62,602 nucleotides of DNA from an alpha proteobacterium SCGC AAA240-E13 (GTDB lineage: Bacteria > Pseudomonadota > Alphaproteobacteria > Pelagibacterales > Pelagibacteraceae), in assembly GCA_000504625.1 (NCBI GenBank), contig AZHR01000007.1, forward strand, positions 1 to 62,602, given 5' to 3'. This document shows, piece after piece, positions 16,663 to 25,061 of this stretch (position 1 is the first letter of the stretch; the number at the start of each line of letters is the position of its first letter). A program made the position numbers and the translations under genes. The notes under the pieces were generated by a model that saw only the letters and a list, made by a program, of their open reading frames with translations, made no database searches and had not been told where the DNA came from.

Positions 16663-17663
16663 AAGTAATATTTAAGTGTGTCAGAAATTATATCTTTTGC
16701 GACATTTTTAGTTGTTAAATTTTTTTTGGTATAGTTAATTAATTTTTCTTTTATTTCAACTATTTCAGGATAAGTGTTAATAAAAGAAATACCAGTATTT
16801 TTTTTCTTAAACAAACTATTAAAAAACAAAAAAAATTTTTCAATTGACAAAAATTTTAATTTATAAATCTTTGTGGGAAAGAATTGATTTAATATCCACG
16901 AATATTGATTAAAAATATCAAAAAGCATTTGTTTTGGCAATTTTGTTAAAGTTTTTTCAGGACAATGATTAATATTAAAAAAAAGAGGGATACATCCATT
17001 CATTAAAATTTCATAATGCCTTAAAGAATCCCAACCAATTTTTTTATAAGTAAGTGCAAATATACTATTTTGATAAACTTGATTATAATCTTGCTCATTT
17101 TTATATATTTGGGAAGAATTTTTACCAGGTATTATTGGTGATAAAAGATTTATTGGTTTTGAATTTATTGTTTGGACAATTTTTTCCTTTGGTATTGCAA
17201 AATTTATCGGGTAAACATTTGTAACATAATCTGAAACTAATTCTCTTTTAAAATACACTCCATTTTTTGTTATTTGCTTATCAATAAATTGATGATCATC
17301 ACCATCAACAAATATAATTTTACTTTTAGAATTAATAGCTTCACTAAAAAAAAGTCTAGATTTGTGTATTGAACCAAATATTATAAAATCAAAATAATTT
17401 GTTTTAATTTTTTTTTCTATATCTGTTCTGTCAATTTTGTGATAATTCGATAATAAGTTATATAGTGTAAATCCCTTGCCCCAAAGATTATTAATATCAT
17501 ATTTTATCCTCTTTACCTCCTCAGGATACATATACCAAACTCCAGGATAATCAATTACACTATCTCCGTATATCTCCCTTAACCCATGCAAAAGTATATC
17601 TGACATGTAATCATTCAACCTACCTTTTTTTTCATTTATATTACTTATAAAGAGAATCTTCAT
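16659..17663 (-). CDS. Hypothetical, glycosyltransferase-like (CgeB/exostosin-type C-terminus)
   Basis: 334 aa. It starts MKILFISNINEKKGRL, like a nucleotide-sugar GT-B N-terminal strand. The segment IFALTYKKIGWDSLRHYEIL followed by NGCIPLFFNINHCPE matches the pattern in CgeB- and exostosin-like glycosyltransferases, where a 'small gene product at this position is shown/hidden' motif selects the donor site. No catalytic residue can be named. It overlaps the Gfo/Idh/MocA gene by 4 nt, which supports a sugar-related function. Base use is extremely AT-rich. Confidence 0.55.
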   Translation of the reverse strand: MKILFISNINEKKGRLNDYMSDILLHGLREIYGDSVIDYPGVWYMYPEEVKRIKYDINNLWGKGFTLYNLLSNYHKIDRTDIEKKIKTNYFDFIIFGSIHKSRLFFSEAINSKSKIIFVDGDDHQFIDKQITKNGVYFKRELVSDYVTNVYPINFAIPKEKIVQTINSKPINLLSPIIPGKNSSQIYKNEQDYNQVYQNSIFALTYKKIGWDSLRHYEILMNGCIPLFFNINHCPEKTLTKLPKQMLFDIFNQYSWILNQFFPTKIYKLKFLSIEKFFLFFNSLFKKKNTGISFINTYPEIVEIKEKLINYTKKNLTTKNVAKDIISDTLKYYL

Positions 17664-17735
17664 TTTTTAAAAAGAAATGCTTTTGTTTGGAAAGTGTTTT
17701 TCTTCAAAACTCAAAATTTTAGTTAAAAATAAACT

Positions 17736-17945
17736 TTAAAATGAAAAAATAACACCGGAAATGATAAGAAAACCAATTGCTGATATCACAAAAAAAAATT
17801 TTTCCTTGTTTTTTTTTTGTTCATTCTTTTTTAATCTTTGCATTAAATCATGAACATCACCTTTTTTAATTTTCCATTTCCTTTCTTTATCTACATAAGA
17901 ATTGAAATTTCGTGAATGACTCTCTTTTCTATTTACATTTTGCAT
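17736..17945 (-). CDS. Small hypothetical protein with C-terminal membrane helix
   Basis: 69 aa. Residues 1-48 are strongly charged (KERKWKIKKGDVHDL, NEQKKNKEK) and residues 49-68 are a single hydrophobic helix (FFFVISAIGFLIISGVIFSF) at the very end, like a tail-anchored protein. No family was recognised. It lies 72 nt after the glycosyltransferase-like gene's start and 125 nt upstream of the next gene, both on the same strand. Reality as a gene is supported by a clean hydrophobic tail and a start ATG, not by homology. Confidence 0.5.
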   Translation of the reverse strand: MQNVNRKESHSRNFNSYVDKERKWKIKKGDVHDLMQRLKKNEQKKNKEKFFFVISAIGFLIISGVIFSF

Positions 17946-18070
17946 ACCTATATTTAAGCATGTGAAAGATTAAAAATCAATCAAGACTTGTAATCTATTA
18001 ATATTTTTTCAGTAATATCTAACTTTTAATTAAAATAGTTATCAAGTTTGCAAAAATTCTTGATGGATTG

Positions 18071-20521
18071 TTAACCTTTTAAAAGCTTGTTTTCTGGATC
18101 ATGTAAGGGCTGCGTTTCAATACTACTTTCATATTTGGATTTTTCCACTTCAATTTCCAGAAATTTGCCTATGAATGAGTTCACCTCAAAACTTAAATTG
18201 ATGTAACCAAAGGCCATATTCTTTTTATAGTTAAAAGAATAGTTTCCTGACGTAGTTCTTCCAATAATTTTTCCTTCACATAAAATAGGTTCATCATGAA
18301 GCAATAAAGGGAAACCTGGTTTATTATTTTTTAAACTTAAAATAACAAATTTCTTTTTAAGTTTTTGATCCCTGATTTTAAGGAGAGCATCTTTACCAAT
18401 GAAATCAATATTTTTTTTGTAACTAATTGCAAATCTTAATCCAGCTTCATATTGGTTTTCTTCAGGTGTGATATCGTGTCCCCAGTGTAGATATCCCTTT
18501 TCCATTCTCATTGTATCCATTGCATACATGCCACAATTAGAAAGATTAAATTCCTTGCCTTTCTCAACTATTACATTATAAATTTCTTTTGCTTCATTCA
18601 TTTTAATATAAAGTTCAAAACCTAATTCTCCCACATAAGATATTCTTTGTGCCCAAATTTCTTTATTATTTATTGTAATTTTTTTACTTGTACCGAATTT
18701 AAAATTTTCATTAGAAAAATCATCATTCGATAGCATTAACATTAAATTTCTACTTTTTGGACCAAATACACCAAGACATGCTATTTCATCAGTTACATCA
18801 TTAAATTTTACTTCTTTAGATAAATATTTTAAAATGTGAAATTTATCATGTTCTCTGTTTGCTGCAGAACTAATAATTCTAAAATAATTTTTATCCATGC
18901 AAACTACTGTTAAATCTGCTTCTATTCCTCCGTCTTTGTTTAACATTTGAGTATAAGTAGTTTTTCCAATTTCATCTTTGATGTTTGCTGTACAAATTTT
19001 TTGTAGCTCACTATGAGTTTTCTGCCCTTTTAAATCATATTTAGAAAAAGCAGTAAGATCAAATAAGCCTACATTTTTTCTTGCATTTTTTGTTTCAAAT
19101 TCTACCGCCGGATACCAATCTTGGTAATTATAACTATATTTAAATTCTGGTTTTTTATTATTTAATGCAAACCACAATGGTCTTTCATATCCTGAGGATA
19201 CTCCAAAACAAGCTCCCGCTTTTTTTAATTCTTCATGATAAGGAAACAGTTTTTGATTTCTGGATGTTTTATGTTGTTTATATGGCCAGTGCATTCCATA
19301 TAAATCCCCTAGCGTTTCAGTTATTCTTTCTGTAATAAATTTTAATTTAGAATGAAATTTTTGAAATCTTTTTATGTCATATATAAATAGATCCTCATTA
19401 ATATGACCATTTATCATCCATTCAGCTGTTACTTTTCCAGCACCTCCACCACTTCCAATTCCAATGCTATTAAATCCGCAACAGACAAAAAAGTTTCTAA
19501 TTTCAGGAACTTCCCCTAATAAAGTATTTGTATCTGGAGTAAAAGATTCTGGTCCAGAAAAAAATTTCCTGATTCCTGCGTTTTCTAATAGTGGTACTCT
19601 TTTAAATGATGATTCTAAATATGGTTCAAAATGATCAAAATTCTCTGGAAATTCCCCAAATGAAAAATCGTTGGGAACTCTATTTGTTTTACTAAAAGCT
19701 GGTATTGATTTTCCTTCAAAAATTCCAACTAATAATTTACCCGCATCTTCTTTTAAATATAAACTATCATCAAAATCTCTTAAAACTGGTAAATCTTTAG
19801 GTAAATCTTTTATTGGCTCTGTAATAATATAAAAATGTTCTGCTGGATATAAAGGTATACTTACTCCTAGATCTTCGCCTATTTGCCTTGACCACATTCC
19901 AGTAGCCAAAACTAAATACTCACACTCAATTATTTGATTGTTAACTTTAACTCCAGAAATTCTTCCATTTTTAACTATAATTTTTTCAACAGGACTTTTT
20001 TCAAATATTTGAACTCCTAATTCTTTTGCTGCTTTAGCCAATAAATTAGTAACTCCAATTGGATCCGCTTGACCATCTCCCGGCATAAAAATACCACCGA
20101 GTATGTCTTTTTCATTTATTATTGGATAAATTTTTTTTATTTGATCAATGTTTAATACTTCTACATATACATCAAACAATTGAGCTGTAGTTGCTTGTCT
20201 TTGTAATTCCTGCCATCGTTCTTTTGTGGTTGCAATGGACAATGCGCCATTTAACTTCAAACCAGCAGAAAAACCAGTTTTTTTCTCCAATTCTTTATAT
20301 AAATCTGTTGTATATTTTCTTATTTTAGTAACAGCTGCTGAAGGTCCTAATTGACTTACTAATCCGGCGGCATGCCAAGTAGTCCCTGAAGTCAATTGAT
20401 CTCTTTCTAGGAGAACTACATTTTTCCAACCATATTTTGCTAAATGATAAGCAACTGAACAACCTGCTATACCACCACCAATAATTACAACCTTGCTGTT
20501 CTTTGGTAACTCTTTTTTCAT
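18071..20521 (-). CDS. FAD-dependent dimethylglycine/sarcosine dehydrogenase-like flavoprotein with GcvT domain
   Basis: 816 aa, the length of single-chain dimethylglycine/sarcosine dehydrogenases. Residues 1-400 form a DAO-type FAD domain with dinucleotide motif VVIIGGGIAGCSVAYHLA. TSGTTWHAAGL at residue 50 holds the His that covalently binds FAD in this family. An FAO_M-like central part is followed by a GcvT/folate-binding domain (about 430-800, with YMRMEKGY-like MDTMRMEKGYLHWGHD). Such enzymes demethylate N-methyl amines and pass formaldehyde to tetrahydrofolate. It is the third gene of the tpa-ald operon (13 nt after ald), so an N-methylated taurine is a possible substrate (inference); dimethylglycine or sarcosine remain alternatives. 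Confidence 0.8.
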   Translation of the reverse strand: MKKELPKNSKVVIIGGGIAGCSVAYHLAKYGWKNVVLLERDQLTSGTTWHAAGLVSQLGPSAAVTKIRKYTTDLYKELEKKTGFSAGLKLNGALSIATTKERWQELQRQATTAQLFDVYVEVLNIDQIKKIYPIINEKDILGGIFMPGDGQADPIGVTNLLAKAAKELGVQIFEKSPVEKIIVKNGRISGVKVNNQIIECEYLVLATGMWSRQIGEDLGVSIPLYPAEHFYIITEPIKDLPKDLPVLRDFDDSLYLKEDAGKLLVGIFEGKSIPAFSKTNRVPNDFSFGEFPENFDHFEPYLESSFKRVPLLENAGIRKFFSGPESFTPDTNTLLGEVPEIRNFFVCCGFNSIGIGSGGGAGKVTAEWMINGHINEDLFIYDIKRFQKFHSKLKFITERITETLGDLYGMHWPYKQHKTSRNQKLFPYHEELKKAGACFGVSSGYERPLWFALNNKKPEFKYSYNYQDWYPAVEFETKNARKNVGLFDLTAFSKYDLKGQKTHSELQKICTANIKDEIGKTTYTQMLNKDGGIEADLTVVCMDKNYFRIISSAANREHDKFHILKYLSKEVKFNDVTDEIACLGVFGPKSRNLMLMLSNDDFSNENFKFGTSKKITINNKEIWAQRISYVGELGFELYIKMNEAKEIYNVIVEKGKEFNLSNCGMYAMDTMRMEKGYLHWGHDITPEENQYEAGLRFAISYKKNIDFIGKDALLKIRDQKLKKKFVILSLKNNKPGFPLLLHDEPILCEGKIIGRTTSGNYSFNYKKNMAFGYINLSFEVNSFIGKFLEIEVEKSKYESSIETQPLHDPENKLLKG

Positions 20522-20534
20522 TAAAATATACTAA

Positions 20535-21653
20535 TTAATTTGATATAGCTTCGCTAGGAGAAATATATTTGTGACCAAAGGTATCGGCAACCGCTTTGTA
20601 GGTTACTTGACCTTTATAAATATTCAAACCTGATAAAAAATTATTATCTTCTTTAAGAGCCTTTTTATAACCCTTATCAGCCAACTTAGTTAGATAAGGA
20701 AGTGTTGCTTTATTTAAAGCAAGTGTCGAAGTTCTTGGAACACCTCCTGGCATATTCGCAACACAATAATGTACGACATCATCAACAATATATGTTGGAT
20801 TAGCGTGGGTAGTTGGTTTGCTTGTCTCAACACAACCACCTTGATCAATAGCAACATCTACAACAACAGAACCTCTTTTCATAAGTTTTATCATATCTTT
20901 GCTCACTAATTTCGGAGCTTCTGCTCCTGGTATTAAAACACCTCCAATTAGTAAGTCACATTCTGAAATTAATTTTTTTAAATCAATTTTTTCAGTAAGC
21001 ATTGGGGTAATTTTGTCACCAAAAATTCCTTTTAGTTGATCTAATCTTTTGGCAGATTTATCAACTACATAAACTTTGGCTTTCATACCTGTTGCAATTA
21101 AAGCAGCATTTTCACCTACTACACCACCACCTAGTATAACTACTTTTGCTGGAGCTACTCCAGGAGCACCTCCTAATAATAAACCTCTACCCTTTTGATT
21201 ATTTTCTAAAGAATGTGCTCCTGCTTGAATTGACATTCTTCCAGCTATTGCACTCATAGGTGCTAATAAAGGTAATTTGCCATTAACATCTGTGACTGTT
21301 TCATAAGCAATACAAACAGACTTCGATTTAATCAATTCCTGTGTTAAATTTTTGGCTGCAGCTAAATGAAGATAAGTAAATACTATTTGATTTTCTCTAA
21401 TCATGGCAATTTCATTGCCTAGAGGTTCTTTTACTTTTACAATAATTTCTGAGTCGTTAAATATATCTTCAGCTTTGTTGACAATTTTTCCGCCAGCTTT
21501 TTTATATTCATCATTATCAAAACCAGCTTCAAATCCACCATTATTTTCTACTAAAACTTCATGTCCATTAGAAGTTAGAATTTTCACACTATTAGGTGTT
21601 AAACCAATTCTGTTTTCTTGCGGTTTAATTTCTTTTGGTACACCAAAACGCAT
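20535..21653 (-). CDS. ald: Alanine dehydrogenase
   Basis: 372 aa, standard length. The N-terminal AlaDH/PNT domain begins with KEIKPQENRIGLTP. TYLHLAAAKNL carries the catalytic His near residue 95, and the Rossmann segment AKVVILGGGVVGENAA lies near residue 168. The enzyme oxidises L-alanine to pyruvate and ammonium with NAD. It lies 2 nt after the tpa stop, so it regenerates the pyruvate acceptor used by the taurine:pyruvate aminotransferase and releases taurine nitrogen as ammonium, a known pairing in taurine degraders. Confidence 0.95.
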   Translation of the reverse strand: MRFGVPKEIKPQENRIGLTPNSVKILTSNGHEVLVENNGGFEAGFDNDEYKKAGGKIVNKAEDIFNDSEIIVKVKEPLGNEIAMIRENQIVFTYLHLAAAKNLTQELIKSKSVCIAYETVTDVNGKLPLLAPMSAIAGRMSIQAGAHSLENNQKGRGLLLGGAPGVAPAKVVILGGGVVGENAALIATGMKAKVYVVDKSAKRLDQLKGIFGDKITPMLTEKIDLKKLISECDLLIGGVLIPGAEAPKLVSKDMIKLMKRGSVVVDVAIDQGGCVETSKPTTHANPTYIVDDVVHYCVANMPGGVPRTSTLALNKATLPYLTKLADKGYKKALKEDNNFLSGLNIYKGQVTYKAVADTFGHKYISPSEAISN

Positions 21654-21655
21654 GA

Positions 21656-22993
21656 TTATTTTTTCATGTAGTTTTTGATACCAATACGAAGTTTTTCGAA
21701 AATTTCATCTATATGTTTTTTTTCACATACAAATGCTGGTGCTATAATCAAACAATCGCCTGTAGCTTTAAAATTTACTCCAGCTTCATAACATGCTTTA
21801 AAACAAGCAAATCCAGCTTTGCCTGGTTTTTCTTTAACTTTTATATCAATTCCACCCATCATCCCATGTCCTCTTATATTTTCTATGCAATCAAGATCTT
21901 TTAATGAAAATAAACCGTCCAAAAAATATGGTGATAATTCTTTAGCTCTTTTAAAAATATCTTCCTTCTCAAATATATCCTGTACCGCAAGAGCGGCGGC
22001 AACCGCTATTGGTATTCCTGAGTAAGTATATCCATGAAATAACTCAACTGCACCTTTTGGAGATGCATCCATTACTGCGTTATAAATTTCTTCTTTGACA
22101 GCTACTACTCCCATAGGAACAACCCCATTAGTTGTTGCTTTTGCCATTGTAATTACATCCGGTGTTACACCAAATTCTTGAGAAGCAAATACTGAACCCA
22201 TTCGACCCCAACCAGTTATTACCTCATCAAAAATCAATATAATCCCATGTTTGTCGCATATTTCTCGTAACCGTTTTAAATATCCTTTAGGTGGAACTAA
22301 TGTACCAGTAGAACCAGCTGTTGGTTCAACAATGCAAGCCGCTATATTTTCTGCACCAAAATTGGTTGCAATTCGTTCCAAATCATTTGCTAGCTCAACT
22401 CCTGTTTCTGGTTGACCTTTAACAAATTTATGTTCAGGAAGATGCGTATGACGCATATGCACTACCCCCGGCATTAATATACTAGCAAAAGTTTTTACAT
22501 TGTTTACCATTCCTCCAACAGAAGTAGCTCCAATATTCATACCGTGATAAGCTCGTTCTCTCCCAACAAAACGAAATCTTTGCCCTTGTCCTTTTGCTTT
22601 ATGATATGCAATTACAATTTTAATTGCCGATTCAACAGCTGATGAACCACAAATTGTATAAAAAATTCTATTTAAATCCCCAGGAGTATGTTTTGCAATT
22701 TTTGCTGCTAACTCAAATGATCCTCCAAAACCTTGTTGGAAAGGTTGGACATAATCAAGTTGCTCTAATTGATTTGTAACTGCTTCTATAATTTCTTTTC
22801 TTCCATGGCCTAAAGGATTGCAGAATAGTCCTGAGCTTGCATCTATATGTGTTCTCCCATGATGGTCTTTTAAATAAACTCCTTTTGCTTCTGTAATTAA
22901 TCTTGGATTATCTTTAAAATCTCTATTGGATGTAAAGGGCATCCAGTATTCTTGTAAAGAATTCGGTATCTTTGTTCTGCCTGATGTGCTCAT
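21656..22993 (-). CDS. tpa: Class III aminotransferase, probable taurine:pyruvate aminotransferase
   Basis: 445 aa. Class III PLP aminotransferase marks are all present: IFDEVITGWGRMG near residue 253 (the Asp contacting PLP) and ITMAKATTNGVVPMG with the Schiff-base Lys near residue 284. FHGYTYSGIP and YHGMNIGATSVGG are also present. Family members use beta-alanine, taurine or other omega-amino acids with pyruvate. The taurine call comes from context: it heads an operon with ald and faces tauABC across 204 bp, with xsc in the same window. Taurine to sulfoacetaldehyde plus alanine is the expected reaction. Confidence 0.82.
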   Translation of the reverse strand: MSTSGRTKIPNSLQEYWMPFTSNRDFKDNPRLITEAKGVYLKDHHGRTHIDASSGLFCNPLGHGRKEIIEAVTNQLEQLDYVQPFQQGFGGSFELAAKIAKHTPGDLNRIFYTICGSSAVESAIKIVIAYHKAKGQGQRFRFVGRERAYHGMNIGATSVGGMVNNVKTFASILMPGVVHMRHTHLPEHKFVKGQPETGVELANDLERIATNFGAENIAACIVEPTAGSTGTLVPPKGYLKRLREICDKHGIILIFDEVITGWGRMGSVFASQEFGVTPDVITMAKATTNGVVPMGVVAVKEEIYNAVMDASPKGAVELFHGYTYSGIPIAVAAALAVQDIFEKEDIFKRAKELSPYFLDGLFSLKDLDCIENIRGHGMMGGIDIKVKEKPGKAGFACFKACYEAGVNFKATGDCLIIAPAFVCEKKHIDEIFEKLRIGIKNYMKK

Positions 22994-23105
22994 GAGTAAT
23001 TATTGAAATCTCCCCCCATGTTTATTTAGAACATCGCCTTTATTAAATCTATTCATATTTTTATAGCTTTGAAACAAACGATACAACCAGAAGTAGAATA
23101 ATAGC

Positions 23106-23118
23106 TTAGTTTAACTAA
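23106..23118. promoter_or_regulatory. Perfect 6-1-6 inverted repeat in the tpa/tauA intergenic region
   Basis: TTAGTT, one base, then AACTAA lies about 14 bp upstream of the proposed tauA -35 box, in the shared divergent promoter region. Such a palindrome could be an operator, but in AT-rich DNA short inverted repeats arise by chance and no regulator gene is in the window. Confidence 0.25.
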
Positions 23119-23131
23119 ATTTTAATTTGGC

Positions 23132-23160
23132 TTGTCAAACAATTGCATTTGTTCTTTAAT
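23132..23160 (+). promoter_or_regulatory. Candidate sigma70 promoter for tauA
   Basis: The hexamers TTGTCA (23132-23137) and TTTAAT (23155-23160) are separated by exactly 17 bp and lie 38 bp before the tauA ATG. A strong GAGGA ribosome-binding site follows at 23188-23192. On the opposite strand the same block reads TTGACA, so it could also be a -35 for tpa. Confidence 0.5.
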
Positions 23161-23197
23161 AACAACATTAAGCTTAATAATTATAACGAGGAAAATA

Positions 23198-24178
23198 ATG
23201 AAAAAAATAATAAGTTTATTACTAGGAAGTATTGTTGCTTTTGCTTTAAGTGCTTCTGTAGCTTACTCAGCTGCAAATCAAGTAAGAGTAGCTTTCTTTT
23301 TAGAGTGGGCTCTTCCAAACCAGGAAGATAAAGTTAAACAGACTTTTGACGATGCTTTAGGAGTTCCTGTTAAATGGACAAACTTTGCAACAGGTGGAGA
23401 GATGACTGAAGCTATGTTATCTGGAGATATTGATATCTCTTACTCACAAGGTTTAACGCCGTTTGTAAATGCTGTTAATGCTAAAGCAGCTATCAAGCTT
23501 GTAGATATTGCAGTTATATATGGAATGGGCGGTACTACTTGTGTTGCAGCTAAAGGTATAGATAAAGGGAATGCTGCTACTAAATTAGATGGTCAAAAAG
23601 TTGCTGTTCCTTTAGGAACTATGGCTGACTATGTTTTCAAAGAAACAATGAGAGTTGTAGGAGCTGATATTTCTAAAATGAAAGTAGTTGATATGAATCC
23701 AGAAGACGGATCTGCAGCGCTAGTTAACGGTGACGTTGCTATGGCATGTTTATTCGGTGGTACTTCTATCAAAAAAGCTCAAGAAGCTGGTTCATCAGTA
23801 TTAACTGTTGCCGAAGCTCAAGAAGCTGGAATTGCTGGTATTGATATTACTTCAGTAACCAACAAATTCTTAAAAGAGAATCCAGGAATGGTTAGAACTT
23901 TCGTAGAAGTAACTCACGAAGCTAATGCAAGATACAATGCTGGAAAATCTGATATGGACATTATAGCTAAAGATGCTGCTATGGACCTTGCAGGTACTAA
24001 AAAACAAATGGGTGGTTTTGAATTCCCAGATGCAGCAGCAATGAAATCTAAGTATATGAATAAAGGTGGTATACTTATGAATTATTTGGATGTTATGGGT
24101 AACATGTTCGCTACGTCTGAAAACCCAGCTCTTAAGGATTACTCTAAAGTAGTTGATACTACTTATCTACCTTACTAA
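23198..24178 (+). CDS. tauA: Taurine ABC transporter, periplasmic substrate-binding protein
   Basis: 326 aa from the ATG at 23198, chosen because it has a GAGGA ribosome-binding site 5 nt upstream and gives a proper signal peptide (MKKIISLLLGSIVAFALSAS, cleavage after about residue 25 near AYSAA). The mature part is a TauA/SsuA-type periplasmic binding protein: GEMTEAMLSGDIDISYSQG, then DGQKVAVPLGTMADYV. GC is higher than in neighbouring genes, with Ala/Gly-rich codons, consistent with high expression. It is followed by a strong hairpin before tauB. Taurine is the context-based substrate; a related sulfonate is possible. Confidence 0.87.
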   Translation: MKKIISLLLGSIVAFALSASVAYSAANQVRVAFFLEWALPNQEDKVKQTFDDALGVPVKWTNFATGGEMTEAMLSGDIDISYSQGLTPFVNAVNAKAAIKLVDIAVIYGMGGTTCVAAKGIDKGNAATKLDGQKVAVPLGTMADYVFKETMRVVGADISKMKVVDMNPEDGSAALVNGDVAMACLFGGTSIKKAQEAGSSVLTVAEAQEAGIAGIDITSVTNKFLKENPGMVRTFVEVTHEANARYNAGKSDMDIIAKDAAMDLAGTKKQMGGFEFPDAAAMKSKYMNKGGILMNYLDVMGNMFATSENPALKDYSKVVDTTYLPY

Positions 24179-24198
24179 GAGCTAAAGTAAAAAATTAA

Positions 24199-24237
24199 AT
24201 AGGCGCCAATTTTAATAAATTGGTGCCTATTTTTTTT
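24199..24237 (+). terminator. Rho-independent terminator/attenuator between tauA and tauB
   Basis: A 14 bp stem (ATAGGCGCCAATTT pairing with AAATTGGTGCCTAT, one G-U pair) has a 3-base loop and is followed by eight T. It lies inside the tauABC unit, 20 nt after tauA and 25 nt before tauB, so it probably lets tauA be made in excess over tauB and tauC, with partial read-through or a 3' stabilising role. Confidence 0.85.
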
Positions 24238-24262
24238 ATAAAAATTCTAATATATTATTTTT

Positions 24263-25060
24263 ATGAGTGATCTGATTTCCCAAAATTTAAATATGATTTT
24301 TAAATCTCCTAAAGGAGAAACTGTTCATGCGCTTAAAGATATAAGTTTTACATTAAAAAAAGGTGAATTATTAACTGTACTTGGTCCTTCAGGTTGTGGA
24401 AAAACAACTTTATTAAATATAGCCGCTGGATTTCTTAGACCTACTTCTGGTTCAATTAATTTAGGTGGAAAAGAAATTAATGGTCCGGGAGTTGAAAGAG
24501 GGATGGTTTTTCAACAAGGTGCTTTGTTTGAATGGTTAACAGTCAATGAAAACGTAAATTTTGGTTTACGAATGAAAAAAGAAGATCCAATTAAAACAGC
24601 AAAAAAAGTTGAAGAGTGGCTTGATATAGTTGGATTAAAAGGTTTTGGAAGTACTCCTACGTATCAATTATCCGGCGGTATGCAACAAAGAGTAGCTCTT
24701 GCAAGATGTTTAATCAATGATCCAGAATTAATTTTAATGGATGAACCATTGGGAGCTCTTGATGCTTTAACTAGAGAAAAAATGCAGTCGTTAGTTTTAA
24801 AAATTTGGAAAGAAACAGGTAAAACTATCATCTTAATTACTCACTCTGTTGAAGAAGCTTTATTATTAGGTGAAAGATTATATGTGATGGCACCAAGACC
24901 TGGACGTTTACATAAAGAATATACTCTTCCTTTTGCAACAATGGGTCTAACTGGAGATCTTAGAGAAATTAAAAATAATAAAGATTTTGTAAGTAAAAGA
25001 GAAGAAATTCTATCCATGATTTGGAACATGGAAGAAGAAATAATGGGCAAAGAAATTTAA
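24263..25060 (+). CDS. tauB: Taurine ABC transporter, ATP-binding protein
   Basis: 265 aa, full-length ABC ATPase of the nitrate/sulfonate/taurine class. Walker A GPSGCGKTT is near residue 41, the ABC signature LSGGMQQR near residue 138, Walker B LILMDEPLGALDALTR follows, and the H-loop is in ITHSVEEAL. It powers import across the inner membrane with TauC. It ends 1 nt before tauC and is separated from tauA by a terminator-like hairpin. Confidence 0.92.
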   Translation: MSDLISQNLNMIFKSPKGETVHALKDISFTLKKGELLTVLGPSGCGKTTLLNIAAGFLRPTSGSINLGGKEINGPGVERGMVFQQGALFEWLTVNENVNFGLRMKKEDPIKTAKKVEEWLDIVGLKGFGSTPTYQLSGGMQQRVALARCLINDPELILMDEPLGALDALTREKMQSLVLKIWKETGKTIILITHSVEEALLLGERLYVMAPRPGRLHKEYTLPFATMGLTGDLREIKNNKDFVSKREEILSMIWNMEEEIMGKEI

Positions 25061-25061
25061 G

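Noticed and set aside
22993..23025. Nine-codon upstream frame (MGGDFNNYS) overlapping the tpa start, with a G6 run
   Set aside because: It could be a leader peptide, but it is too short to judge and has no sign of attenuation structure.
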